Source: an uncultured Gammaproteobacteria bacterium (lineage in GTDB: Bacteria; Pseudomonadota; Gammaproteobacteria; Steroidobacterales; JABDMI01). Taken from it: 17,869 nt of DNA. Location: the NCBI GenBank assembly GCA_938039225.1, contig CALHVH010000211.1, positions 1-17,869 of the forward strand, read 5' to 3'. Shown here in pieces: positions 1 through 7,505 of the stretch. Every line of letters starts with the position of its first letter. Position 1 is the first letter of the stretch. Both the position numbers and the translations under genes were made by a program. The notes beneath the pieces were generated by a model, which saw only the letters and a program-made list of their open reading frames with translations, was not told the origin of the DNA and made no database searches.

Positions 1-2213
1 ATGTATTCGCTAATTAAATCGTTAAGACAATCTTCACGTATTGATTCAATAATATCGGAAACGTCTTCTTCATCCATAAGATCATCACGTAACTCATAGA
101 CAACCTTGCGTTGGTCATTAGCTACGTCATCGTATTCGAGTAAATTTTTACGCATATCAAAGTTATGCGCCTCAACTTTACGTTGCGCACCTTCAATTTG
201 CTTACTCAACATGCCACTTTCAATTGCTTGGCCTTCAGGTAACATGCGCATAATTGTATCCATTCGACGTACATCACCAAAAATACGCATCAAATTATCA
301 TCTAGTGAAATATAAAATCGACTGGAACCTGGATCACCTTGACGACCTGCACGACCTCTTAACTGATTATCAATTCGACGTGATTCATGACGTTCCGTAC
401 CCAGAATATGCAACCCGCCCAATTCTTTAATCGAGCTAATTCCTTTTTGCATACGTTCTAAACTCAGTACTTCTAATTTGTTTTCTTTTAATAAATCGTT
501 AATTTTCTTTAATTTGTTTGCCGTAGATTTTGAAGCAAATTTTTCAACGGTTGCTTCATCAAAATAGTATGGCATTAAATAATCAATAATCATTGGAGCA
601 GGATCATCAGTATTTTCTGAGATTGATTTAGGTGCAAAACCTTGTGCTTGCCAATGTCTGACTAAATCTGCGTATTCAAATTTCCCTAAAGCAATATCGG
701 TACCACGACCAGCCATATTTGTAGCAATCGTGACTGCACCAAGTGAGCCAGCATTAGCTACAATCTCGGCTTCGCGCTCATGTTGCTTAGCATTCAATAC
801 ATTATGCTTGATACCTTCTTTGCTGAGTAAACCTGATAATAACTCTGAAGTTTCAATTGATGCGGTTCCAACTAAAACCGGTCTTCCTCTTCGGTTTGAT
901 TCTCGTAAATCCTCAACAATCGCATTAAATTTTTCCATCATGGTTCGATAAACCAAATCGGCTCTATCATCACGAATCATTGGTTCATTTGTTGGAATCA
1001 CCACAACTTCCAATCCATAGATTGATTGAAACTCATAAGCTTCAGTATCAGCGGTACCGGTCATGCCGGATAAATTCTCATACATACGGAAATAGTTTTG
1101 GAAGGTAATTGAAGCTAAGGTTTGGTTTTCACTGCGAATTTGCAAACCCTCTTTTGCTTCGATAGCTTGATGCAAACCATCAGACCAGCGTCGACCAGAC
1201 ATTGTACGACCTGTAAATTCATCAACAATTACTGCTTCACCATCAGCGATAAGATAATCCACATCTTTTTTATATAAAGCATGTGCACGCATAGCGGCAT
1301 TGAGGTGATGCATTAATATAATATTTGAAGCATCGTAAAGTGATTGACCTTCTGGCAATAAACCCGATTTATGCATCAGATCTTCAACATGTGCAAAACC
1401 TGATTCTGATAAGTGGACCTGCTTAGATTTTTCATCTGTTGTGTAATCACCTGGTGCATCATCACCTTCTTGTTCTACCAGCTCGGGTATAAGCTTGTTA
1501 ATTTGCATATAAAGCTTAGTACTATCTTCGGCCGGTCCTGAGATGATTAACGGGGTACGTGCTTCATCAATTAAAATTGAATCAACCTCATCAATAATGG
1601 CAAAATTTAAACCACGTTGTAATCTATCTGCAGCGCTAAAGGCTAGGTTATTACGCAAATAATCAAAACCAAATTCATTATTGGTTCCATAGGTAATATC
1701 AGCTGCATAAGCCTGACGTTTTTCATCAACAGGTTGATTGCTGTAAATATTCCCTACACTCATATTTAAGAAATTAAAAATAGGTGCCATCCACTCAGCA
1801 TCACGCTTTGCTAGGTAATCATTCACTGTGACAATGTGCACACCTAATCCCGAAATAGCGTTTAAGTAGGCCGGTAAGGTAGACATCAAGGTCTTACCTT
1901 CACCTGTACGCATTTCGGAAATTTTACCTTGATGTAAAACAATTCCGCCCACCAACTGAACATCGTAATGACGCATGTTTAGTGTACGCACACCTGCTTC
2001 TCGTACTAGAGCAAATGCTTCTGGGAGAATTGAATCTAGACTTTCCCCTTTAGATATTCTTTCCTTAAACTCACCAGTTTTCGCGCCTAACTCTGAATCA
2101 CTGAGTTGTTGTAGGCTGGCTTCAAGACCATTAATAGTATTGATGGTTTTGCGAAATTTGCGAAGTAAACGATCGTTACGACTGCCAAAAATTTTAGTTA
2201 AAATATTTGCCAC
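1..2213 (-). CDS. secA: Preprotein translocase ATPase SecA (3' end cut off by window)
   Basis: SecA is the cytosolic ATPase that pushes unfolded preproteins through SecYEG. 737 codons are present and the frame is open to the window edge, which falls in the helical wing region; roughly the last 200 residues of a normal SecA are missing. Visible in order: Walker A MRTGEGKT at about 101-108, Walker B DEVD at about 208-211, the cross-linking-domain stretch, [12 protein letters not shown] ending at about 510, GTERHESRR just after 600, the [17 protein letters not shown] motif, and [12 protein letters not shown] in the scaffold. The start is GTG at 2213, giving [15 protein letters not shown], which matches SecA N-termini, with GAGGAA (2219-2224) as ribosome binding site. 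An oddity is an 88-residue segment (about 511-598) between the GTD motif and GGLHI, where E. coli SecA has about 35. The gene follows the M23 gene, with a terminator-like hairpin between them. Identification is certain. Confidence 0.97.
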   Translation of the reverse strand, partial: MANILTKIFGSRNDRLLRKFRKTINTINGLEASLQQLSDSELGAKTGEFKERISKGESLDSILPEAFALVREAGVRTLNMRHYDVQLVGGIVLHQGKISEMRTGEGKTLMSTLPAYLNAISGLGVHIVTVNDYLAKRDAEWMAPIFNFLNMSVGNIYSNQPVDEKRQAYAADITYGTNNEFGFDYLRNNLAFSAADRLQRGLNFAIIDEVDSILIDEARTPLIISGPAEDSTKLYMQINKLIPELVEQEGDDAPGDYTTDEKSKQVHLSESGFAHVEDLMHKSGLLPEGQSLYDASNIILMHHLNAAMRAHALYKKDVDYLIADGEAVIVDEFTGRTMSGRRWSDGLHQAIEAKEGLQIRSENQTLASITFQNYFRMYENLSGMTGTADTEAYEFQSIYGLEVVVIPTNEPMIRDDRADLVYRTMMEKFNAIVEDLRESNRRGRPVLVGTASIETSELLSGLLSKEGIKHNVLNAKQHEREAEIVANAGSLGAVTIATNMAGRGTDIALGKFEYADLVRHWQAQGFAPKSISENTDDPAPMIIDYLMPYYFDEATVEKFASKSTANKLKKINDLLKENKLEVLSLERMQKGISSIKELGGLHILGTERHESRRIDNQLRGRAGRQGDPGSSRFYISLDDNLMRIFGDVRRMDTIMRMLPEGQAIESGMLSKQIEGAQRKVEAHNFDMRKNLLEYDDVANDQRKVVYELRDDLMDEEDVSDIIESIREDCLNDLISEY

Positions 2214-2226
2214 TGGAGTTCCTCAG

Positions 2227-2240
2227 TACGCCTTAGCGTA
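2227..2240 (-). other. Small hairpin next to the secA ribosome binding site
   Basis: In the secA transcript this reads TACGC-TAAG-GCGTA, a perfect 5-bp stem with a 4-nt loop. It ends two bases before the GAGGAA ribosome binding site. It could influence secA translation, but a 5-bp stem may also be chance. Confidence 0.35.
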
Positions 2241-2264
2241 GGTATGTAAATTTAAAATTTAATT

Positions 2265-2294
2265 ACAAAAATCGGCAGCTTATGGCTACCGATT
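2265..2294 (-). terminator. Hairpin terminator downstream of the M23 gene
   Basis: On the minus strand AATCGGTAGC and GCTGCCGATT form a 10-bp stem (one G-U pair) around the loop CATAA, followed by a short T run. It lies about 95 bp after the M23 stop and about 50 bp before the secA start, so it most likely ends M23 transcription. If the secA promoter lies upstream of it, it would instead act as an attenuator. I found no convincing secA promoter on either side of it. Confidence 0.55.
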
Positions 2295-2389
2295 GTCTTA
2301 TTTATTTAATTTGGGGGCATTCTGTTAAAAACCAATCCATGTTTAGTGCGAAAATCAGTCAACTTTAAATCACGACGTATTTTAGTTAT

Positions 2390-3322
2390 TTATTTCTTTT
2401 TCTTGATAAACGGCACTGGGTTTATAGAGTTCCCATTTTTCAAAACTTCAAAATGTAAATTTGGCCCTGTTGCACGACCAGACTGACCCATCAAAGCAAT
2501 GACATCATGCTTTTCTACTTGATCACCTACAGCGACTAAATTCACTTTATTGTGAGCATAGCGAGTGCTATATCCATTGCCGTGATTAACTTCAATCATT
2601 TCGCCATACCCAGAACGCGAACCTGACCAAGTAACAACACCAGCTGCTACCGTAATAATATCTGCACCATCATAGCCAGCAAAATCAATGCCAGTATGCG
2701 TGGCTTTTTTACCTGTAAATGGGTCAATTCGAGTACCGTAATAAGAGGATATCCAGCCAGCTGGAACCGGCTTTCCTAAAGGCTCGCTTTGTCGAGTTAT
2801 ATCTTGCACACCAATAATAGTATCCAGAACCTCTAATTGATGTTCACGATTTCCGAGATGATGTTCAAAAATATTCAAATCAGAATCCAGGTCATTTAAA
2901 TCTACATTAACGGGTGCCTGTTCTGGTCCGCCTTGCGGAGGTATTTCATCAAAATTAAACTCACTCTCCTTTAGACCGGCCATTTCAGTTAATCTTCCAC
3001 CCATGGCATCTAAACGAATCAAGCGAGCCTGTAATTGTCCTAGACGTATAGCAACAGCGTTTACCTTTTCTTCAACATTATTATTTATATCGTCATTTTG
3101 TTTTTCGATATTCAATGATTGCTGGTTAAGAGACTCTTGTAATGCAAGTAAACGTTCATGCTCTTGCGGGTCGATTCCTGAAGTGCCTAAACGGTAGCCG
3201 AAAAAAAACAGTAAGCTAAAGGCGGCAATAAGAAGTGTTAAACCAAAAACTAGAAATTTTGGTGACATTAGGTCAATTTGGCGAGCTTGAGTTTGGCTTT
3301 TTGTTAAAACAATTATATTCAT
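2390..3322 (-). CDS. Membrane-anchored M23/LytM-domain protein with Asn in the HxH motif
   Basis: 310 residues. One N-terminal membrane segment (about 22-43) should anchor the protein in the inner membrane with the rest in the periplasm. A Gln/Leu/Asn-rich probable coiled coil follows (about 52-115), then an acidic linker, then a C-terminal LytM/M23 domain (about 188-305) with SSYYGTRIDPFTGKKATHTGIDFAG. The zinc ligands H209 and D213 (HxxxD), H257 (YAHN) and H290 are present. The first His of the usual HxH motif is Asn288 (GPNLHFEV), so activity against peptidoglycan cross-links is uncertain. It could be a weak endopeptidase or a regulator like EnvC or NlpD, whose LytM domains are degenerate. 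M23 genes beside secA occur in other gammaproteobacteria, in place of secM. The start has no good Shine-Dalgarno sequence. Family is sure; substrate and activity are not known. Confidence 0.9.
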   Translation of the reverse strand: MNIIVLTKSQTQARQIDLMSPKFLVFGLTLLIAAFSLLFFFGYRLGTSGIDPQEHERLLALQESLNQQSLNIEKQNDDINNNVEEKVNAVAIRLGQLQARLIRLDAMGGRLTEMAGLKESEFNFDEIPPQGGPEQAPVNVDLNDLDSDLNIFEHHLGNREHQLEVLDTIIGVQDITRQSEPLGKPVPAGWISSYYGTRIDPFTGKKATHTGIDFAGYDGADIITVAAGVVTWSGSRSGYGEMIEVNHGNGYSTRYAHNKVNLVAVGDQVEKHDVIALMGQSGRATGPNLHFEVLKNGNSINPVPFIKKKK

Positions 3323-3334
3323 ATTGTAAGAATC

Positions 3335-3363
3335 AATTTATCATGTACACAGGTGCACAACAA
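3335..3363 (-). promoter_or_regulatory. Possible promoter of the M23 gene
   Basis: On the minus strand TTGTTG (3358-3363) and TAAATT (3335-3340) are 17 bp apart and would start transcription just upstream of the M23 gene. The -35 matches consensus at three positions and the -10 at four, so this is only a plausible candidate. An operator-like inverted repeat lies over the spacer. Confidence 0.3.
3344..3359. repeat. Imperfect inverted repeat in the dciA/M23 intergenic region
   Basis: TGTACAC-AG-GTGCACA has 7-bp arms with one mismatch. It overlaps the spacer of the candidate M23 promoter, the place a dimeric repressor would bind. No regulator is known for it, and it could be chance. Confidence 0.35.
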
Positions 3364-3421
3364 AGTTCCTTTTCGAAATGCGCCCAATCTAAGGATGCTG
3401 TCTGCTAATGACTTATTAACT

Positions 3422-3474
3422 ATAGGTTTTGAGCAAAGCTTTTAAGCATAAAGAGATTTTTGATAAAAACCTAT
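3422..3474. repeat. 9-bp inverted repeat upstream of dciA
   Basis: ATAGGTTTT (3422-3430) and AAAACCTAT (3466-3474) are perfect inverted copies 35 bp apart. They lie about 40-90 bp before the dciA start. This could be a paired protein-binding site or a long-looped leader hairpin. In AT-rich DNA a match of this length is not compelling alone. Confidence 0.35.
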
Positions 3475-3512
3475 GCAAAGTCAATTAAGTTATTGAATTT
3501 AAAGTAAAAAAT

Positions 3513-3863
3513 ATGAACAACAAAGATCCACAATCACTCCAAAATATACTTGCTGGCGGACCAAACTCATTACTCACGCGATTGGCCCAACAACAAGCAG
3601 ATAATAATACCTTATTGGGGCGGATTAGGGCACTACTAACTTCACATTTTACCCAGCATTTGCTCGCAGCCACATATCGCCAAGAGGTCTTAGTCTTAGT
3701 TGCTGACAGCCCAGCCTGGGCAAACCGCATTCGATTTGAGAATGCCAATATTCAACGGGCACTGATTAATCAGGAAATATTTGCGGATATCCAAGACAAG
3801 AAATCCAAATTACCCATATTACGAAAAATTGTTGTGCGCACCGCTGCCAGTGAGATTGGCTGA
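3513..3863 (+). CDS. dciA: DUF721 protein, DciA-type helicase loader
   Basis: 116 residues and the only plus-strand gene. The core LVLVADSPAWANRIRF is typical of DUF721 (DciA), whose members carry a VxxDSxAWAxxLR-like stretch in a small KH-like fold. DciA interacts with the replicative helicase DnaB and with DnaA, and supports helicase loading in bacteria that lack the phage-derived loaders DnaC and DnaI. The protein has a polar N-terminus with LQNILAGGP, the core at about 55-80, and a basic C-terminus (KKSKLPILRKIVVR). From what I know of the family, DciA genes lie beside lpxC and secA in Pseudomonas and relatives, which supports the call. The gene is convergent with lpxC, with 13 bp between stops, and divergent from the M23 gene. 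The ribosome binding site before ATG 3513 is weak. An antisense frame over the gene (3485-3748) is a shadow. Confidence 0.87.
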   Translation: MNNKDPQSLQNILAGGPNSLLTRLAQQQADNNTLLGRIRALLTSHFTQHLLAATYRQEVLVLVADSPAWANRIRFENANIQRALINQEIFADIQDKKSKLPILRKIVVRTAASEIG

Positions 3864-3876
3864 TTTAGACTATGCC

Positions 3877-4791
3877 TTAAGCAATTGCCGCTGGGCGCAT
3901 ATAACTAATTGGAGCCTGTATTTCTTCTTGTTCAAAAGTGACTTCTTCCCAGGAATCAGGTTGAGCAATTAGAGCACGTAGTAATTTATTATTTAGTCCG
4001 TGACCCGTCTTAAACCCACTAAATTCCCCAATTAAACTATAACCAAAAAGGTATAAATCACCAATCGCGTCGAGAATTTTATGACGAACAAATTCATCTT
4101 CATAACGCAGACCATCTTCGTTTAAAACACGAAAATCATCTAAAACAATAGCATTATCTAAGGAACCACCTAGAGTCAATTGGCGAGAACGTAGCATTTC
4201 AATATCTCTCATAAAACCAAATGTTCTGGCTCTACTGACTTCTTTAACATACGAAGTTGTTGAAAAGTCTACACAGCCATATTGAGTGTGGCTTTGAAAA
4301 ACAGGGTGGTCAAAGTCAATAGTCATTCCAACTTTATAGCCATCATATGGGTCAAACTGAGCCCATTTTTCAGCATCTTCAACTCGCACAGTTTTTTTAA
4401 TGCGAGCAAATTTCTTAAAGGCATTTTGTTGGATTAAACCAGCTGATTGCAATAAGAAAACAAACGGTGCGGCACTACCATCCATAATAGGTACTTCAGC
4501 TGCACTTAAATCAACATAAGCATTATCTAAACCCACACCTGCCATAGCAGAAAGCAGGTGTTCTACCGTTGCTACTCTTACCTCATCTTGAATCAAGGAA
4601 GTACCTAACATGGTATCTCCTACTAGCAAAGCATCGGCTTTTACAACCTTTGGTTCTGGGAGATCAACACGTACGAAAACAATACCCGTATTCACTGGAG
4701 CAGGACGTAAAGTCATAAATACTTTTTCGCCAGAGTGCAAACCAACACCAGTGGCACGAATCGAATTTTTCAGTGTACGTTGTCGTAACAT
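3877..4791 (-). CDS. lpxC: UDP-3-O-acyl-N-acetylglucosamine deacetylase LpxC
   Basis: 304 residues, almost the same length as E. coli LpxC (305). This zinc enzyme removes the acetyl group from UDP-3-O-acyl-GlcNAc, the committed step of lipid A synthesis in the cytoplasm. The N-terminus [19 protein letters not shown] is diagnostic. Catalytic E77 and zinc ligand H78 lie in [19 protein letters not shown] is at 101-107, the other zinc ligands H237 and D241 lie in [10 protein letters not shown], and H264 lies in GHGLNNK. All catalytic residues are present. The C-terminus [12 protein letters not shown] differs from the E. coli tail that FtsH recognises, though it ends in the same kind of small residues. 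The gene has its own extended -10 promoter and a leader of about 70 nt with small hairpins, so it is expressed at least partly apart from ftsZ. The Shine-Dalgarno GGGAA is weak. Confidence 0.98.
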   Translation of the reverse strand: MLRQRTLKNSIRATGVGLHSGEKVFMTLRPAPVNTGIVFVRVDLPEPKVVKADALLVGDTMLGTSLIQDEVRVATVEHLLSAMAGVGLDNAYVDLSAAEVPIMDGSAAPFVFLLQSAGLIQQNAFKKFARIKKTVRVEDAEKWAQFDPYDGYKVGMTIDFDHPVFQSHTQYGCVDFSTTSYVKEVSRARTFGFMRDIEMLRSRQLTLGGSLDNAIVLDDFRVLNEDGLRYEDEFVRHKILDAIGDLYLFGYSLIGEFSGFKTGHGLNNKLLRALIAQPDSWEEVTFEQEEIQAPISYMRPAAIA

Positions 4792-4803
4792 GTTGTTTTC
4801 CCA

Positions 4804-4844
4804 ATCAGAATTACTGATACAGAACTATGGTTTTGCTATATAGC
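4804..4844 (-). other. lpxC leader with small hairpins
   Basis: The predicted lpxC leader can form ATCAG-TAATT-CTGAT (4804-4818) just before the weak GGGAA ribosome binding site. Further upstream is the perfect palindrome GCTATATAGC (4835-4844). Both are short and their function is unknown. Confidence 0.3.
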
Positions 4845-4867
4845 CATAAACCTAAATTTAATGGGGC

Positions 4868-4876
4868 ATTATACCA
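4868..4876 (-). promoter_or_regulatory. Extended -10 promoter of lpxC
   Basis: On the minus strand TGGTATAAT holds a perfect TATAAT (4868-4873) preceded by TGn, the extended -10 form. The -35 region 17 bp further up has little resemblance to TTGACA, as is common with extended -10 promoters. Transcription would start near 4861, about 70 nt before the lpxC ATG. Confidence 0.7.
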
Positions 4877-4897
4877 AAAATAGCTATTTTGAGGCCG

Positions 4898-4907
4898 TTG
4901 TATACAA
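4898..4907. promoter_or_regulatory. Perfect palindrome just upstream of the lpxC -35 region
   Basis: TTGTATACAA is a perfect 10-bp palindrome directly upstream of the -35 position of the lpxC promoter. That position suits an activator or repressor site. No known operator is recognised. Confidence 0.35.
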
Positions 4908-4929
4908 GGACCAACAATACTATTAATTT

Positions 4930-4942
4930 CTTATGGCATAAG
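4930..4942. promoter_or_regulatory. Second palindrome upstream of the lpxC promoter
   Basis: CTTATG-G-CATAAG is a perfect 6-1-6 inverted repeat, centred about 33 bp from the TTGTATACAA palindrome. It could be a protein-binding site. It is too small to be a terminator for ftsZ, and no strong terminator was found in this spacer; the best hairpin there is AT-rich (4955-4979). Confidence 0.3.
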
Positions 4943-5021
4943 ACCTAGTCAAACTTAGAATTATTTCCTAAATAACTAACTTTAAGTCTCTGTGACCTAT
5001 AACAATCAAAAGAATTCAGTT

Positions 5022-6173
5022 TTAATCAGCTTGTTTACGTAAAAAAGCTGGGATATCTAAAATTTCTTCATCTTGCATATTTGGAACAATATCTGAACCA
5101 ACGGCTCTTTGTTGACGTCTCGCAACCATAGGGCGGTCCAATTCTTCATAGTCAGGACGTTCAGGTAATTTAATTTCACGTACTAAGCTCCTAATATCTG
5201 GCTTTTCAAGTTCAACTTGACCACCATTCAATCCAGTAGCTACAACCGTTACTCTTAAGTGACCAGACATTTCTGAATCAATTACCGTACCCATTACAAC
5301 AGTCGCATCTGTTGATGCAAATTCCTTAACGGTATTACCCACTTCTTCTAATTCCATAAGATTAAGATCGGAGCCTGCAGTGACATTTACCAAAATACCT
5401 TGAGCACCTGAAATATTAATGTCTTCTAGCAATGGTGAAGAGATTGCTTCAGAAGCTGCAAGCTGAGCACGGTTTTCACCTTGTGCAGTTCCTGTGCCCA
5501 TCATAGCCATTCCCATTTCAGACATTACCGTTCTTACATCGGCAAAATCTACGTTGATTAAACCAGGACGAGTAATTAGTTCGGCAATACCTTGCACAGC
5601 ACCTTGTAAAACTTTATTCGCTTCTTTAAATGCATCCAGCAAAGTTAAATTACTATGAACACTTAAAAGCTTTTGGTTTGGGATGGTAATCAAAGAATCA
5701 ACATAACCACTCAATTCCTCAATACCTTTTTCTGCTAAACGCATGCGTTTGTCGCCCTCAAAACCAAAAGGCTTTGTTACGACAGCTACCGTTAAGATAT
5801 TCATTTCACGTGCTACTTGGGCAACCACTGGAGCAGCACCAGTACCTGTACCGCCACCCATACCAGCAGTAATGAATAACATGTCACTACCTTCGATCAC
5901 TTCTTTAATTCGATCACGATCTTCCATTGCCGCTTGACGACCAATGTCAGGGTTAGCGCCCGCACCTAAACCTTTAGTAATGCCACAACCAATTTGTAGT
6001 GCAGTCTTAACTTTAGAATTTCCTAAAGCTTGAGCATCGGTATTCGCACAAATAAAATCAACGCCATCAATACCTGCTGACATCATATGAGCAACAGCAT
6101 TACCACCGCCGCCTCCAACTCCAATTACTTTGATAACAGCGCTCTGGCGACTGGAATCCATTAATTCAAACAT
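5022..6173 (-). CDS. ftsZ: Cell division GTPase FtsZ
   Basis: 383 residues, the same size as E. coli FtsZ. This tubulin homologue polymerises at midcell to form the Z ring and recruits the divisome. Visible are IKVIGVGGGGGNAV (14-26), the tubulin signature GMGGGTGTG (104-112), and the T7 loop NVDFADVR with D209 and D212, needed for GTP hydrolysis. A short linker follows, then the conserved C-terminal peptide EEILDIPAFLRKQAD (369-383), which binds FtsA and ZipA. The ATG at 6173 (MFELMDSSRQSAVIKV) is chosen because GAGGAG lies 7 nt upstream and homologues begin here. A start 42 bp further up would add MARRSQFNNQRRYK, with the ribosome binding site inside it. The gene lies 96 bp after ftsA, unlike the tightly packed genes before it, so it can be translated independently and at a higher level. 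Confidence 0.98.
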   Translation of the reverse strand: MFELMDSSRQSAVIKVIGVGGGGGNAVAHMMSAGIDGVDFICANTDAQALGNSKVKTALQIGCGITKGLGAGANPDIGRQAAMEDRDRIKEVIEGSDMLFITAGMGGGTGTGAAPVVAQVAREMNILTVAVVTKPFGFEGDKRMRLAEKGIEELSGYVDSLITIPNQKLLSVHSNLTLLDAFKEANKVLQGAVQGIAELITRPGLINVDFADVRTVMSEMGMAMMGTGTAQGENRAQLAASEAISSPLLEDINISGAQGILVNVTAGSDLNLMELEEVGNTVKEFASTDATVVMGTVIDSEMSGHLRVTVVATGLNGGQVELEKPDIRSLVREIKLPERPDYEELDRPMVARRQQRAVGSDIVPNMQDEEILDIPAFLRKQAD

Positions 6174-6180
6174 TTTGTAT

Positions 6181-6186
6181 CTCCTC
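6181..6186 (-). promoter_or_regulatory. Ribosome binding site deciding the ftsZ start
   Basis: GAGGAG on the minus strand, 7 nt before ATG 6173. It is the strongest such site at the start of the gene and rules against the longer upstream start. Confidence 0.85.
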
Positions 6187-6269
6187 TGATTGTTAAATTG
6201 TGACCTTCTAGCCACACTTTTTTCAAAAATAACTTATTGGGTTTGCAATCAATAAATTACTCTTAAACT

Positions 6270-7505
6270 CTAAAAACTTTTCTTAAACCAACCCAACATA
6301 CGTTCAAAAATATCTTTTAAACTAGTAGTCATTGGCTGACTATTTGGCTCATTCAAATAATGATTTTTTCCATACAACAGCAAGCCAACACCTGTTGCAT
6401 GTATTGGATTACGCACTACATCAGCTAAACCAACAACGTGTGTTGGCTCGCCCAAACGTACTTGGGTGTGGAAAATTTCTTCGGCAAGTTCAACTACACC
6501 TTCCATTTTTGATGTGCCGCCAGTCAGTACTACACCAGCAGGTATCAATTGTTCAAATCCACTACGTTGAAGTTCATAACGAACTAAGGTAAATAACTCC
6601 TCGTAACGCGGGCCAACAACAGAAGTCAAAGTACTTCGTGCTAATCTACGAGCCGGTCTATCACCAACACTTGGTACTTCAATACTTTCATCTTCACCAA
6701 CTAATTGCGAAAGCGCACAGGCGTATTTAATTTTAATTTCTTCGGCATTTTTAGTTGGGGTACGCATTACGATTGCAATATCATTGGTAACTTGGTCGCC
6801 AGCAATTGGAATTACGGCTGTGTATTGGATTGCTCCTCCAAAGAAAACCGCAATATCAGTAGTTCCACCTCCAATATCAACCAAACAAACCCCAAGCTCT
6901 TTTTCATCTTCAGTAAGCACTGAATAACTTGAAGCAAGCTGCTCAAGCACAATATTCTCTACTTCTAAACCACATCGTTGAACACACTTAATTATGTTTT
7001 GCGCCGCACTTTCAGCGCAGGTGACCATATGTACTTTGGCTTCTAATCTAACGCCAGACATTCCGATTGGCTCACGAATACCCTCTTGTCTATCAATAAT
7101 AAATTCTTGGGGTAAGACATGTAATATTCTCTGATTATCAGGAATATCCATTGCGCGAGCCGCTTCTACAACTCGGCTCACATCATCTTCATCAACTTCG
7201 CCATCAACAATCTTCACTACGCCCGTCGAACTCATACTGTTAATATGGCTACCGGCAATACCTGCAAAAACTGAAGTAATCTGACAATTCGACATCATCT
7301 CTGCTTCACTAACAGCACGTTGTATGGATTCAACAGTGGCTTCAATATTTACAACCACGCCTTTTTTTAAGCCATTAGACACACTCGTACCCAAACCAAT
7401 AACTTCAACTTGGTTTTCATCATTTAATTCCCCGACTAAGGCAACTATCTTCGATGTGCCGATATCAAGCCCGACGATTAAATTTCTATCGGTTTGTTTA
7501 GGCAT
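6270..7505 (-). CDS. ftsA: Cell division actin-like protein FtsA
   Basis: 411 residues (E. coli 420). FtsA is an actin-family ATPase that tethers FtsZ to the inner membrane and signals to the septal synthase. Visible are the phosphate-1 motif VGLDIGTSKIVALVGE (11-26), the FtsA-specific 1C subdomain (about 84-165), phosphate-2 CLVDIGGGTTDIAVF (207-221), and the adenosine motif VVLTGGTSKMEG (325-336). The C-terminal amphipathic helix SLKDIFERMLGWFKKSF (395-411) is the membrane-targeting sequence. The start ATG 7505 lies within the end of ftsQ (8-bp overlap), with AGGAGA 8 nt upstream inside ftsQ, so the two are translationally coupled. Nothing key is missing. Confidence 0.98.
   Translation of the reverse strand: MPKQTDRNLIVGLDIGTSKIVALVGELNDENQVEVIGLGTSVSNGLKKGVVVNIEATVESIQRAVSEAEMMSNCQITSVFAGIAGSHINSMSSTGVVKIVDGEVDEDDVSRVVEAARAMDIPDNQRILHVLPQEFIIDRQEGIREPIGMSGVRLEAKVHMVTCAESAAQNIIKCVQRCGLEVENIVLEQLASSYSVLTEDEKELGVCLVDIGGGTTDIAVFFGGAIQYTAVIPIAGDQVTNDIAIVMRTPTKNAEEIKIKYACALSQLVGEDESIEVPSVGDRPARRLARSTLTSVVGPRYEELFTLVRYELQRSGFEQLIPAGVVLTGGTSKMEGVVELAEEIFHTQVRLGEPTHVVGLADVVRNPIHATGVGLLLYGKNHYLNEPNSQPMTTSLKDIFERMLGWFKKSF

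Noticed and set aside
1975..2241. Plus-strand ORF antisense to the start of secA (also 106-315 and 730-951)
   Set aside because: They lie opposite strongly conserved SecA coding sequence and have no recognisable domain or ribosome binding site.
2300..2345. A 12-codon ORF (MDWFLTECPQIK) on the minus strand upstream of secA, as a possible SecM-like leader peptide
   Set aside because: It has no ribosome binding site, no signal sequence and none of the SecM arrest residues; short ORFs like this are expected by chance.
3485..3748. Minus-strand ORF of 87 residues opposite dciA
   Set aside because: The plus-strand frame matches DUF721/DciA; the antisense frame has no recognisable features.
3781..3972. 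Plus-strand ORF running from dciA into lpxC
   Set aside because: It is out of frame with dciA and antisense to the conserved end of lpxC.
4955..4979. AT-rich hairpin downstream of ftsZ as a terminator
   Set aside because: The stem is weak, interrupted, has a 3-nt loop and lacks a following T run on the minus strand.
6174..6215. N-terminal extension of FtsZ (MARRSQFNNQRRYK)
   Set aside because: The ribosome binding site GAGGAG lies inside it, and FtsZ proteins begin at the MFEL position.
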